DNA from: Gammaproteobacteria bacterium
GTDB lineage: Bacteria > Pseudomonadota > Gammaproteobacteria > Steroidobacterales > GCA-2729495
Assembly: GCA_030426355.1 (NCBI GenBank)
Contig: JAUHYQ010000005.1
Coordinates: 124,001-188,000 of the forward strand
Direction of reading: 5' to 3'
DNA: 64,000 bases
How positions within the stretch are numbered: the first letter of the stretch is position 1; every line of letters starts with the position of its first letter. The notes below the pieces were generated by a model. That model saw only the letters and a program-made list of their open reading frames with translations, had not been told where the DNA came from and did not search any database. Made by a program: the position numbers and the translations under genes. This document shows, piece after piece, positions 16,267 to 24,592 of the stretch.

Positions 16267-18372
16267 ATGAGCAGTCAAATTACCTCTTGCAGGTACACAA
16301 AACTATTTTTGGCGGGATTGGTTAGCAGTGCGTTGATGGCTTCAGCCAGCGCCGATGATCAGATCCCGAATATCATGGTGATTGGCACGACCGACAACAA
16401 AGAGCGAGTCTCTCTGGTGCCTGTTGAGTCACCGATTACCCAGCCTTCCACCGGCGAGTTGCTAAAGCGCAGCCCCGGCGGCAGCCTCAATTTCAACGGC
16501 CCCACTAGTGGCATCGGCCAATACCGTGGCATGTTTGGTTACCGACTTAAAACCAAAGTGAACGGGGTCAGTGTCGTTAGCGGCGGCCCGAACTGGATGG
16601 ATGCCCCCTTGCATTACGCACCTATGCCTCTGGTGAAGTCGGTGCGTATTCAGCGGGGCGTGGCGCCCGTAAGCGTTGGCCCTGAATCCATCGGGGGATT
16701 TGTCGAGTCCAGCACTTACAAGAGCGAGTTCTCGGCAGGATCGGATTTTGCCTTTCAGGGCATTTTGAACGCCTCGGCGCAGACCGTCGATTCGGGTTAT
16801 GGCATCGGTACGGTGCTGGGCGGAGCTAATGATACGCACCGCGCGCATTTTCTCGGCGTTATAGAGAAGGGCGACGACACGGAGTTTGATGGTGGCGACA
16901 TTGTCCCCACCGAATACGACCGCAAGGCAGCAGGAGTCGGCTACGGCTATACCAGCGGCGACCAGACTTTCTCCTTTGACTACATGCGCAATGAAACCGA
17001 CAAGGCCGGCACGCCCGCGCTGCCGATGGATATTATTTATATCGATGCGGACGTGGCGAGCTTTGCCTACAACGGCGTGTTGGGTGGCGTCAATGTGGAT
17101 GCCAAGGTGCATTACAACGACGTCGAGCACTTGATGAATAATTACAGTCTGCGCGCCGATCCGATGATGCCCTCCATGTTTCGCGCCAATCTGGCCGACG
17201 GTGAAGCCATGTCATTCGACTTGCAGGCCGAATTTGATTTCGGCCCGGGTGATCTGGCTGTCGGTATCGACGGGGAATTTGCCGAACACAACGCAAACAT
17301 TTCTAATCCGAACGCTGCCATGTTTTTTGTCGAGAACTTTGACAATGTGACGCGCGATCGCATGGGCATTTTTGGCGAATGGACCAGCCCGGAAGATGAA
17401 GACTTTGAATACGAGTTTGGCCTGCGCTTTACCCGGGTGGACGCCAATGCGGATACGGTGGACGGTACCCCGGCCATCATGATGCCGCCCGCGGGAGCGC
17501 TGCGCGATACTTTTAATGCAGCGAATCGCGACCTTGACTGGGATCTTTATGACATCGTGCTAAAGAACACGTTCTTTACCACCGAGATTGTAAGCTTTGA
17601 TTTCACGCTGGCCCACAAAGAGCGCGCCCCGGCCTATCAGGAGTTGTATTTGTGGTTGCCGCTGCAGGCGACTGCGGGGCTGGCCGATGGCAAGAACTAT
17701 GTCGGCAATCTGGACCTCAAAAAGGAGAAGGCCAACATCATCGAGTTGGGCATGAAGTTTGAAGCTGACTCAACTTACATTGGCCCGCGCGTGTTTTATC
17801 AAAAGGTGGACAACTACATTCAGGGCACCCCTGTCGCGGCCGGATCGCCGGCGGAGATGTTCTGCACGATGGCGGGGCCGCCTATGTGCTCCAACCCGGT
17901 GCTGCAATTTACGAATGTGGACGCCCGGCTCTACGGTATTGATACCGACTTCGGTTCGCAGCTTTCGGACAATCTGCGTATCGACGGTGTCGTCAGTTAT
18001 GTGCGCGGCGAACGTCGCGATATAGATGACAATCTTTATCGCATATCGCCCCTGAGTTCGATTGTGGGCTTGAGCTATATCGCTGAAGACTGGAAGGCAA
18101 CGGTCGAGGGCGTGTTTGCCGCAGCACAGAACGATATCTCCGTGACTAACGAAGAGAGCAAGTCCCCGGGTTATGGCTATATGAACATTTACGGTACCTA
18201 CACGCTCGATGAGGGGCTCAAGCTAACGGGCGGCATGAACAATGTGTTCGATAAGGTATATGCCGATCACACCAATGGCATCAATCGCGCGGGTGGCAGC
18301 GATGTGCCGGTAGGTGACCGGATACCGGGGCCGGGGCGCAGCTTCTTCATGCGTCTTAGCTATATCTGGTAG
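16267..18372 (+). CDS. TonB-dependent outer-membrane receptor (copper locus)
   Basis: 701 residues: a signal peptide ending SASA, a TonB-box-like IMVIGT, a plug domain and a 22-strand-type barrel ending in the aromatic RLSYIW. Receptors of this type import chelated metals or large solutes with energy from TonB. Its neighbours are a DUF2946-like protein upstream and a His/Cys-rich protein, copA and copB downstream, so I infer copper or copper-complex transport, as for OprC-like receptors. An intrinsic terminator follows at 18411. The receptor class is certain; the ligand is inferred. Confidence 0.88.
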   Translation: MSSQITSCRYTKLFLAGLVSSALMASASADDQIPNIMVIGTTDNKERVSLVPVESPITQPSTGELLKRSPGGSLNFNGPTSGIGQYRGMFGYRLKTKVNGVSVVSGGPNWMDAPLHYAPMPLVKSVRIQRGVAPVSVGPESIGGFVESSTYKSEFSAGSDFAFQGILNASAQTVDSGYGIGTVLGGANDTHRAHFLGVIEKGDDTEFDGGDIVPTEYDRKAAGVGYGYTSGDQTFSFDYMRNETDKAGTPALPMDIIYIDADVASFAYNGVLGGVNVDAKVHYNDVEHLMNNYSLRADPMMPSMFRANLADGEAMSFDLQAEFDFGPGDLAVGIDGEFAEHNANISNPNAAMFFVENFDNVTRDRMGIFGEWTSPEDEDFEYEFGLRFTRVDANADTVDGTPAIMMPPAGALRDTFNAANRDLDWDLYDIVLKNTFFTTEIVSFDFTLAHKERAPAYQELYLWLPLQATAGLADGKNYVGNLDLKKEKANIIELGMKFEADSTYIGPRVFYQKVDNYIQGTPVAAGSPAEMFCTMAGPPMCSNPVLQFTNVDARLYGIDTDFGSQLSDNLRIDGVVSYVRGERRDIDDNLYRISPLSSIVGLSYIAEDWKATVEGVFAAAQNDISVTNEESKSPGYGYMNIYGTYTLDEGLKLTGGMNNVFDKVYADHTNGINRAGGSDVPVGDRIPGPGRSFFMRLSYIW

Positions 18373-18410
18373 TACTGCAGCGTAGACAGAACATTCTACG
18401 GATTCGTTCA

Positions 18411-18444
18411 AGGGCCGCCCCTTCGCGGGGCGGCCCTTTTATTA
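18411..18444 (+). terminator. Strong intrinsic terminator after the copper-locus receptor
   Basis: AGGGCCGCCCC-TTCG-CGGGGCGGCCCT then TTTTATT: an extended GC stem closed by a UUCG tetraloop with a U-rich tail. It ends the DUF2946-receptor unit before the copA unit. Confidence 0.95.
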
Positions 18445-18525
18445 TGGCGAATGGCAGTTGTTTATTGTTTGCTTCCCTGAACTATCCGCTTGTTTGCTGG
18501 TCTCGGTAAGGGTAGGGTCTTGTTT

Positions 18526-18870
18526 ATGCTGCTTCGTCTATCCATCGCTGCCGTATTCCTGTTTGCCCAGCTGTCGTTGAGCTGGGCGTCCGGTGTGCCC
18601 ATGACGGCTGCCGCTCATGGCGAGCATTCTGGCGAGGCTGCGCATGCCACCGGGCATTTTCACCCCGACAGCGCTGCAGAAGATGATGCCGCCCACGACT
18701 CTCATGACGACTGCGACTGCAGTCTCGAGTGCCATGTGTGTGCAATGACCTTGCCGTCGATGGTCTATGTGCCGTTGCGTATTGCATCGTTTTACGAACC
18801 TGCCGAGCCGCCACAGTCTGTTCCGCCCGGCACGACCGCCCATCCTTACAGGCCGCCGGCCAACTCCTGA
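18526..18870 (+). CDS. His/Cys-rich small secreted protein, copper locus
   Basis: 114 residues. ATG 18526 lies eight bases after GGTAGGG and is preferred to upstream TTG codons. After a signal peptide (LSIAAVFLFAQLSLSWASG) comes a metal-binding stretch with many His and Asp residues and a C-x-C-x3-C-x2-C cluster (CDCSLECHVC). It precedes copA by 84 bp on the same strand. This composition suits periplasmic copper binding; the family looks DUF2946-like, related to the product at 15804. No enzymatic motif. Confidence 0.7.
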   Translation: MLLRLSIAAVFLFAQLSLSWASGVPMTAAAHGEHSGEAAHATGHFHPDSAAEDDAAHDSHDDCDCSLECHVCAMTLPSMVYVPLRIASFYEPAEPPQSVPPGTTAHPYRPPANS

Positions 18871-18954
18871 CAATCGCAGTTTCGGGCGGCAACGAGGCCG
18901 TGCCCGCAGCGCCCTTTGTTTGCCAGGGCGTGCGCTTGTTAAGGAGTTCATGAG

Positions 18955-20727
18955 TTGAAACACAGATCAGTGCATGCCGCCCGGGTGGGCGGCTCTGTCC
19001 ATATTTCGCGTCGCCGGTTTGTGACCGGCGCCGCTGCCGGGCTGGGTTTGGCGGTTACCGGCGCACGCGCCGCAGCCGGCACGACGCCCGCTGACGTCGC
19101 CCGGGGCTCGAAGCTGAATCTCGCCATTGGTTACCGCGAGGTTAATTTCACCGGCAAACCGCGGTTGGCGACCGTCGTCAATGGCGGCCTGCCGGGACCG
19201 GTGCTGCGCTGGCGCGAGGGTGACGAAGCCGTCCTAACGGTGCGGAATGATCTGGCGGTGGACAGCTCCATCCACTGGCACGGGTTGATTTTGCCGCCCG
19301 GTATGGACGGCGTCCCCGGGATCAGTTTCGACGGTATCCGACCAGGGGAATCGTTTACCTATCGCTTCCCAATTCACCAAAGCGGCACCTACTGGTACCA
19401 CAGTCATTCAGGCTTTCAGGAGCAAACCGGCCTGTATGGCGCGATCGTGATCGATCCGCGCGAGTCCGAACCGTTTTCCTGTGATCGCGAGCATGTCGTG
19501 CTGTTGTCCGACTGGAGTGACGAGAAACCGGAGCGCATTCTTGCGAACCTCCGCAAAGAAGGTCACTACTACAATGCGAATCCGCGCACGCTGGCCGATC
19601 TTGGCAGCGAACTGCGCGGCAACGGCGTGGGTGCGACCTGGTCGGCCCGTGCGATGTGGAACCGCATGCGCATGAACGATCGCGATATTGCCGACGTAAC
19701 GGGAATGACTTACACCTTTTTAGTCAACGGACATACTCCCGATACGAACTGGACGGGGATGTTCAAGCCGGGTGAGCGCGTTCGGCTGCGGTTCGTGAAT
19801 GCAGCGGCCATGACGTTGTTTGACGTGCGCATACCGGGATTGAAAATGACCGTGGTTGCCGCGGACGGGCAATATATCGAACCGGTTACGGTTGATGAAT
19901 TCCGCATGGGCACGGCGGAAACGTACGACGTGATCGTCGAGCCGAAGGAAGGGGCCTACACATTGTTTGCGCAGGCCATCGACCGGTCCGGTTATGCGCG
20001 CGGCACGCTCGCCGAGGCGCCGGGTTTGCGGGCTGCGGTACCGGTAATGGACCCACCGCCCGTGCTGACGCACCTTGATATGGGTATGCAGCACACGGGG
20101 ATGGACCATGCGATGACGGATCATGCCGCGATGAATCACTCACAGCACGCGGCACATAGCCCGAAAGGGCCGGCCCCGGCGGGCTTCGGCAGCAAAGCAG
20201 CGATCATCCACAGCCCGGATGAGTTTGGTTACAACACGGACATGCGCGCCGAGATGCCACAGCGCCGGCTGGACGATCCCGGCCTCGGCTTGCGGGACAA
20301 CGGTCGCCGTGTGCTGACCTACGCGGATTTGCGCAGCCTGCGCCGGACGCAGGACGAGCGCGATCCGGAGCGCGAAATCCAGCTGCACCTCACCGGCAAC
20401 ATGCAGCGGTACTTGTGGTCGATGAACGGTTTGCCCTTTGCCGATGCTGAACCGTTGCGCATGCGGCTCGGCGAGCGGCTGCGTATCACGCTGGTGAACG
20501 ACACAATGATGAACCATCCCATCCATCTGCATGGCATGTGGAGCGAACTGGAAACAGACGATCCGGATCACATTCCGCGCAAGCATACGGTCATTGTGCA
20601 ACCGGGCGCGCAGCTCAGCTATCTGGTTACACCCGAGATCGCCGGTGACTGGGCATACCACTGTCATTTGCTGTATCACATGATGGGCATGTTTCGTCGC
20701 GTTGAAGTTCGGGGAGGTGCGGCATGA
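18955..20727 (+). CDS. copA: Copper-resistance multicopper oxidase CopA
   Basis: 590 residues. A Tat signal (SRRRFVTGAAAG) sends the folded, copper-loaded enzyme to the periplasm, where it oxidises or sequesters Cu(I). Copper ligand motifs are complete: HWHG, HSHSG, HPIHLHG and HCHLLYHMMGM. A Met/His-rich insert (about 370-400, with MGMQHTGMDHAM) is the copper-binding region typical of CopA. The start is TTG at 18955, eight bases after AAGGAG; the nearer ATG at 18950 reads Met-Ser-stop. The gene overlaps copB by four bases. Copper-responsive control is expected, but I see no operator I can name. Confidence 0.95.
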   Translation: MKHRSVHAARVGGSVHISRRRFVTGAAAGLGLAVTGARAAAGTTPADVARGSKLNLAIGYREVNFTGKPRLATVVNGGLPGPVLRWREGDEAVLTVRNDLAVDSSIHWHGLILPPGMDGVPGISFDGIRPGESFTYRFPIHQSGTYWYHSHSGFQEQTGLYGAIVIDPRESEPFSCDREHVVLLSDWSDEKPERILANLRKEGHYYNANPRTLADLGSELRGNGVGATWSARAMWNRMRMNDRDIADVTGMTYTFLVNGHTPDTNWTGMFKPGERVRLRFVNAAAMTLFDVRIPGLKMTVVAADGQYIEPVTVDEFRMGTAETYDVIVEPKEGAYTLFAQAIDRSGYARGTLAEAPGLRAAVPVMDPPPVLTHLDMGMQHTGMDHAMTDHAAMNHSQHAAHSPKGPAPAGFGSKAAIIHSPDEFGYNTDMRAEMPQRRLDDPGLGLRDNGRRVLTYADLRSLRRTQDERDPEREIQLHLTGNMQRYLWSMNGLPFADAEPLRMRLGERLRITLVNDTMMNHPIHLHGMWSELETDDPDHIPRKHTVIVQPGAQLSYLVTPEIAGDWAYHCHLLYHMMGMFRRVEVRGGAA

Positions 20728-21437
20728 CGCGACTTGGTAACAGCCTGATGGCGGTGCTCTTTTTTGCAGTGTTCCTGCCTGCGACTGCGTCGGCCGAAAT
20801 GACGGACGAACCGCTGTTGTTGTTTGTCGGTGCCGATGAATTCGAATGGCGCGGCGGTGATGCCAATGACGTGCTCGCCTGGGATATTGATGCGTGGTAC
20901 GGCACCTCGCGTGACCGGTTGATACTGCGCGCTGAAGGTGAAGTGGAGCACGGCGATACCGAGGAATTCGAAACGGTCATCGGTTATTCCCGTGCAATGA
21001 CCGCTTACTGGAACGCAAACGTTGGTTGGCATGCCGACTGGCAGTTGAACGAGCCGCGCCACTGGGCGACCGTCGAGTGGGAGGGACTGGCACCCGGTTT
21101 TGTCGACACACGTTTTCAGCTGCTGGCGGCTGAAGGCGGGCGCTACTCGGCGCGCGTCAAGCTCGAAACGGAGTGGTTCCTGAGTCCTTCATGGATATTG
21201 AAACCGTCTCTTAAATCCGACTGGTATAGTGATGACGACCCGCAGAATCTCTTGGGCTCGGGCTGGGCGGGGTTCGACGCAGGTTTGCGGCTAAAGTATC
21301 GCTGGCATCCACGCTCGATGCCCTATGTCGGTGTCCAGTTGACGCGGCTTGCGGGCGACACGGCGCGCCTGGCCGATGCAAACGGCCGGAAGACCCGTGT
21401 GCTAAGCGTTGTGGCCGGCCTCAGCTTCTGGTTCTGA
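20724..21437 (+). CDS. copB: Copper-resistance outer-membrane protein CopB
   Basis: 237 residues, overlapping copA by ATGA. A signal peptide ending ASA precedes an outer-membrane barrel with aromatic strand ends and a C-terminal SFWF. The core matches CopB (WDIDAWYGTSRDRLILRAEGE; GLRLKYRW). It lacks the long Met/His-rich N-terminal insert of some plasmid CopB proteins. It works with CopA in copper resistance. Confidence 0.92.
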   Translation: MTRLGNSLMAVLFFAVFLPATASAEMTDEPLLLFVGADEFEWRGGDANDVLAWDIDAWYGTSRDRLILRAEGEVEHGDTEEFETVIGYSRAMTAYWNANVGWHADWQLNEPRHWATVEWEGLAPGFVDTRFQLLAAEGGRYSARVKLETEWFLSPSWILKPSLKSDWYSDDDPQNLLGSGWAGFDAGLRLKYRWHPRSMPYVGVQLTRLAGDTARLADANGRKTRVLSVVAGLSFWF

Positions 21438-21452
21438 CCCGCTTAAAGCGTT

Positions 21453-21495
21453 AAAATCGCCGACCCGCTGGGCCCGCCCCGGCGATTTTATTAAT
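21453..21495 (+). terminator. Intrinsic terminator after copB
   Basis: AAAATCGCCG, a 17-nt loop, then CGGCGATTTTATTAATTT: a 10-bp stem with a U-rich tail, just before the acyl-CoA dehydrogenase gene. Confidence 0.8.
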
Positions 21496-21512
21496 TTCCG
21501 GAGCGAACGCCC

Positions 21513-23297
21513 ATGGCAGAGTACCGCGCACCCGTTAAAGAGATGCGCTTTGTCATCAATGAATTGGCCGGCCTTGAACAGCTGTCCAAATTGCCTGGCT
21601 TTGAGGAAGCCACGCCCGATCTGGTTGAAGCCGTGCTTGAAGAAGCCGCGGCCCTTGCCGTGCAGGTTATCTCGCCAACCAACGAACTTGGTGATGCGCG
21701 GGGCGCAACGGTGGCAGACGGGCAGGTGAACGTGCCGCCGGAATTGATCGCTGCCTATCACCAATATGTTGAGGGCGGCTGGCCAAGTATTGTGATGAAT
21801 CCAGACTTCGGCGGGCAGGGGTTGCCCCTGGCCGTTGGTGTGGCGGTGGAGGAAATGTTGCATGCGGCCAATATGGCTTGGTCGCTATGTCCATTGCTCA
21901 CGCAGGGAGCCATCCACGCGCTGGAATCGCATGGCTCGGACGAACTGAAAACAGCGTACCTGGAAAAACTCATCGCCGGCCAGTGGACGGGTACGATGAA
22001 CCTTACCGAGCCACAGGCGGGTTCCGATTTGTCGCTGGTGCGGTCCACGGCGACCCCGGATGGTGACGCCTGGCGCGTGAGCGGTACAAAAATATTTATC
22101 ACCTGGGGCGACCATGACATGACGGATAACATCATCCATCTTGTTTTGGCCCGCACGCCGGATGCGCCGGCCGGTGTCAAAGGCCTGTCATTATTTATTG
22201 TTCCCAAGTACACCCTGGATGCGGACGGTAAACCGGGTGAACGCAATGCTGTGCAGACGGTGTCGATTGAACACAAGCTGGGCATCCATGCGAGCCCTAC
22301 CTGTGTGCTGGAATTTTCAAATTCGCGCGGTTACATGGTCGGAAAGGAAGGCGACGGGCTTGCCTGCATGTTTACCATGATGAACAGTGCGCGTCTGAAT
22401 GTCGGGTTACAGGCGGTTGCGATATCGGATCGCGCATACCAGCATGCGCTGGCCTATGCCTTGGAACGCAAACAGGGCAGAGCGGAGGGTATTGAAGGCG
22501 TGGCCGCAATTCTGGCGCATCCCGACGTACGCCGTATGCTGCTGACCGTGAAGGCCGAGACCGAGGCCATGCGCGCGCTAACCTATATTGCCATGGCACA
22601 TATGGATCGGGCCAAACACAGCAGCGATCCGGCGGAGCGTTCGCATCATCAGGCGCGTGTGGATTTTCTTACGCCGCTGGTAAAGGGCTGGGGCACAGAG
22701 TCGGCCCAGGTGCTGACTTCGCTTGCTTTGCAAGTTCACGGTGGCATGGGCTACGTGGAAGAGACGGGTGCCGCGCAATTCATGCGTGACGCACGTATCC
22801 TGACTATCTATGAAGGTACCACCGGCATACAGGCAGGTGACCTGGTCGGCCGCAAAATATTGCGGGACGGTGGTGCGGTGCTAGCAACGGTACTGGACGA
22901 AATGAGTGAGTTGGTTAAAGAACTGGAGGCAGGTGACGAGTCGCTGCAAGGCATTGCTAAGGCGCTGGCGAATGCCGTTACCGCAATTCAGTCTGCGTCG
23001 CAGTGGTTGCTGGCCAACTACAGCAAGGATGCCAGCGTAGCGGGGGCGGTGTCGTACCATTTTCTGATGATGCTTGGCACCGCATGCGGCGGTTGGCAGA
23101 TGGCCCGTGCGGCGCTGATTGCCCGTCATAAGCTTGATGAAAGCACGGCGGACACGGATTTTTATACCGCCAAGCTGAATACCGCCAGGTTTTACGCGGA
23201 GCAATGTATGCCCCGTATAGCAGCGCATGCGGCCAGCATTGAACAGGGTAGCAATACCATGATGACGTTTACGCCCGAACAATTCGAAAGCCAGTAA
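21513..23297 (+). CDS. Acyl-CoA dehydrogenase, long form (DmdC-like)
   Basis: 594 residues, longer than ordinary acyl-CoA dehydrogenases because of an extra C-terminal domain, as in the 3-methylmercaptopropionyl-CoA dehydrogenase (DmdC) / phenylacyl type. FAD-binding and active-site motifs are present: MNLTEPQAGSDL, KIFITWGDHD, VHGGMGYVEE and the region YEGTTGIQAGDLVGRK that holds the catalytic glutamate. It introduces a double bond into an acyl-CoA, passing electrons to ETF. No dmdA, dmdB or dmdD is nearby, so the substrate cannot be set; fatty acid oxidation is equally possible. A monocistronic unit is likely, since a terminator precedes it. Confidence 0.9.
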   Translation: MAEYRAPVKEMRFVINELAGLEQLSKLPGFEEATPDLVEAVLEEAAALAVQVISPTNELGDARGATVADGQVNVPPELIAAYHQYVEGGWPSIVMNPDFGGQGLPLAVGVAVEEMLHAANMAWSLCPLLTQGAIHALESHGSDELKTAYLEKLIAGQWTGTMNLTEPQAGSDLSLVRSTATPDGDAWRVSGTKIFITWGDHDMTDNIIHLVLARTPDAPAGVKGLSLFIVPKYTLDADGKPGERNAVQTVSIEHKLGIHASPTCVLEFSNSRGYMVGKEGDGLACMFTMMNSARLNVGLQAVAISDRAYQHALAYALERKQGRAEGIEGVAAILAHPDVRRMLLTVKAETEAMRALTYIAMAHMDRAKHSSDPAERSHHQARVDFLTPLVKGWGTESAQVLTSLALQVHGGMGYVEETGAAQFMRDARILTIYEGTTGIQAGDLVGRKILRDGGAVLATVLDEMSELVKELEAGDESLQGIAKALANAVTAIQSASQWLLANYSKDASVAGAVSYHFLMMLGTACGGWQMARAALIARHKLDESTADTDFYTAKLNTARFYAEQCMPRIAAHAASIEQGSNTMMTFTPEQFESQ

Positions 23298-23374
23298 CCA
23301 GCAGTTTATACATTTATAGCTGCGGGACTGGTACTGCATTCGCGTATGATGCTCAGTCCGGCAGGAGCGGGAAC

Positions 23375-24526
23375 ATGGGATTTAAGACCAAACAAATACA
23401 TGCTGGCGTGACACCGGATCCGGTAACCGGATCCATACTGACGCCGATCTATCAGACCACGACCTACGTGCAGGATTCCGTGGATGAATACCTGGCGAAG
23501 GGTTACTCCTATTCGCGTTCGGCGAATCCGACCGTGCGCGCGCTTGAGAACAAGCTGACCGCGCTCGAAGGTGCTGCGGATACCACCTGTTTCGGTACCG
23601 GAATGGCGGCTATCAACGCCGTATTTATGGCTTTTTTGAACGCGGGCGATCACTGCATTATTTCTGACGTGGTTTACGGTGGCACTTATCGTCTGGCGAC
23701 CAAAATCTACAGCCGTTTTGGCGTGGAGTTTTCTTTTGTCGATACATCGGACGCGGAGAATGTTCGCAAGGCATTGCGCGATAACACGCGACTGATACTG
23801 ACCGAAACGCCCGCCAACCCGACGCTGAAGCTGACCGACATCGCTGCAGTCTCAGCGATAGCGCGTGAAGCCAACGTGCCGCATGCGGTGGACAATACCT
23901 TTTTGACGCCGTATTACCAGCGCCCGCTGGATCTGGGCGCCGACATGAGCATTCACAGCACTACAAAATATTTTGACGGCCATAACGCGACTGTCGGTGG
24001 AGCCGTAATGGCGGCAACCGCAGAACTTGATGCGAAACTTCGCTTTGTGCTGAACGCCACCGGATCGATCATGTCACCGCAGGTCGCGTGGCTGACGCTG
24101 CAAGGGATTAAAACTCTCTCGGTTCGCGTTGACGGGCAGTCGGCCAATGCGCAGCAAATAGCGGAGTTTCTGCAAGAACATCCCATGGTGGAGCGTGTTT
24201 GCTACCCCGGTCTAGCTTCCTTCCCGCAGCATCAGCTTGCCAAATCGCAAGCAAGCGGCTTCGGAGCGATGCTCTGGTTTGAGGTAAAGGGTGGTCTGGC
24301 AGCCGGCAAAAAACTCATGGATACGGTTGAACTGTTCAGCCTGGCCGAGAACCTCGGTTCAATTGAATCGCTAATCACCCATCCGGTGACGATGACGCAT
24401 GCTGATGTGGAACCTGCTGAGCGGGCACGGATCGGATTGTCAGACTCGCTGGTGCGCGTTTCAGTTGGGCTCGAAGACGTCGAAGACCTTATTGCGGCGC
24501 TGGACAAGGCGCTCAACGCTCTCTGA
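23375..24526 (+). CDS. Cys/Met-metabolism PLP enzyme (cystathionine gamma-synthase/lyase type)
   Basis: 383 residues with the type-I fold family signatures: YSRSANPTVRALE, the PLP lysine in HSTTKYFDGHN, and the C-terminal SLGSIESLITHP (here LGSIESL). Members make or break cystathionine or cleave methionine. The active-site pattern does not let me separate synthase (metB) from gamma-lyase by eye, so no symbol is given. No met genes are adjacent. A pyridoxal enzyme of sulphur amino acid metabolism is certain. Confidence 0.92.
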   Translation: MGFKTKQIHAGVTPDPVTGSILTPIYQTTTYVQDSVDEYLAKGYSYSRSANPTVRALENKLTALEGAADTTCFGTGMAAINAVFMAFLNAGDHCIISDVVYGGTYRLATKIYSRFGVEFSFVDTSDAENVRKALRDNTRLILTETPANPTLKLTDIAAVSAIAREANVPHAVDNTFLTPYYQRPLDLGADMSIHSTTKYFDGHNATVGGAVMAATAELDAKLRFVLNATGSIMSPQVAWLTLQGIKTLSVRVDGQSANAQQIAEFLQEHPMVERVCYPGLASFPQHQLAKSQASGFGAMLWFEVKGGLAAGKKLMDTVELFSLAENLGSIESLITHPVTMTHADVEPAERARIGLSDSLVRVSVGLEDVEDLIAALDKALNAL

Positions 24527-24592
24527 TCTAAGCTATGTGGAGTTAGTCGACCGGACAGGCTGCTCCCTCCAAACGGCGCCAGGGAGGGTTAG

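Noticed and set aside
16462-17130. 222-codon minus-strand frame within the copper-locus receptor
   Set aside because: Antisense of a clear TonB receptor; composition is that of a shadow frame.
24563-24586. CTCCCT...AGGGAG hairpin between convergent genes as a terminator
   Set aside because: Six-pair stem with a long loop and no U-tract; too weak to call.
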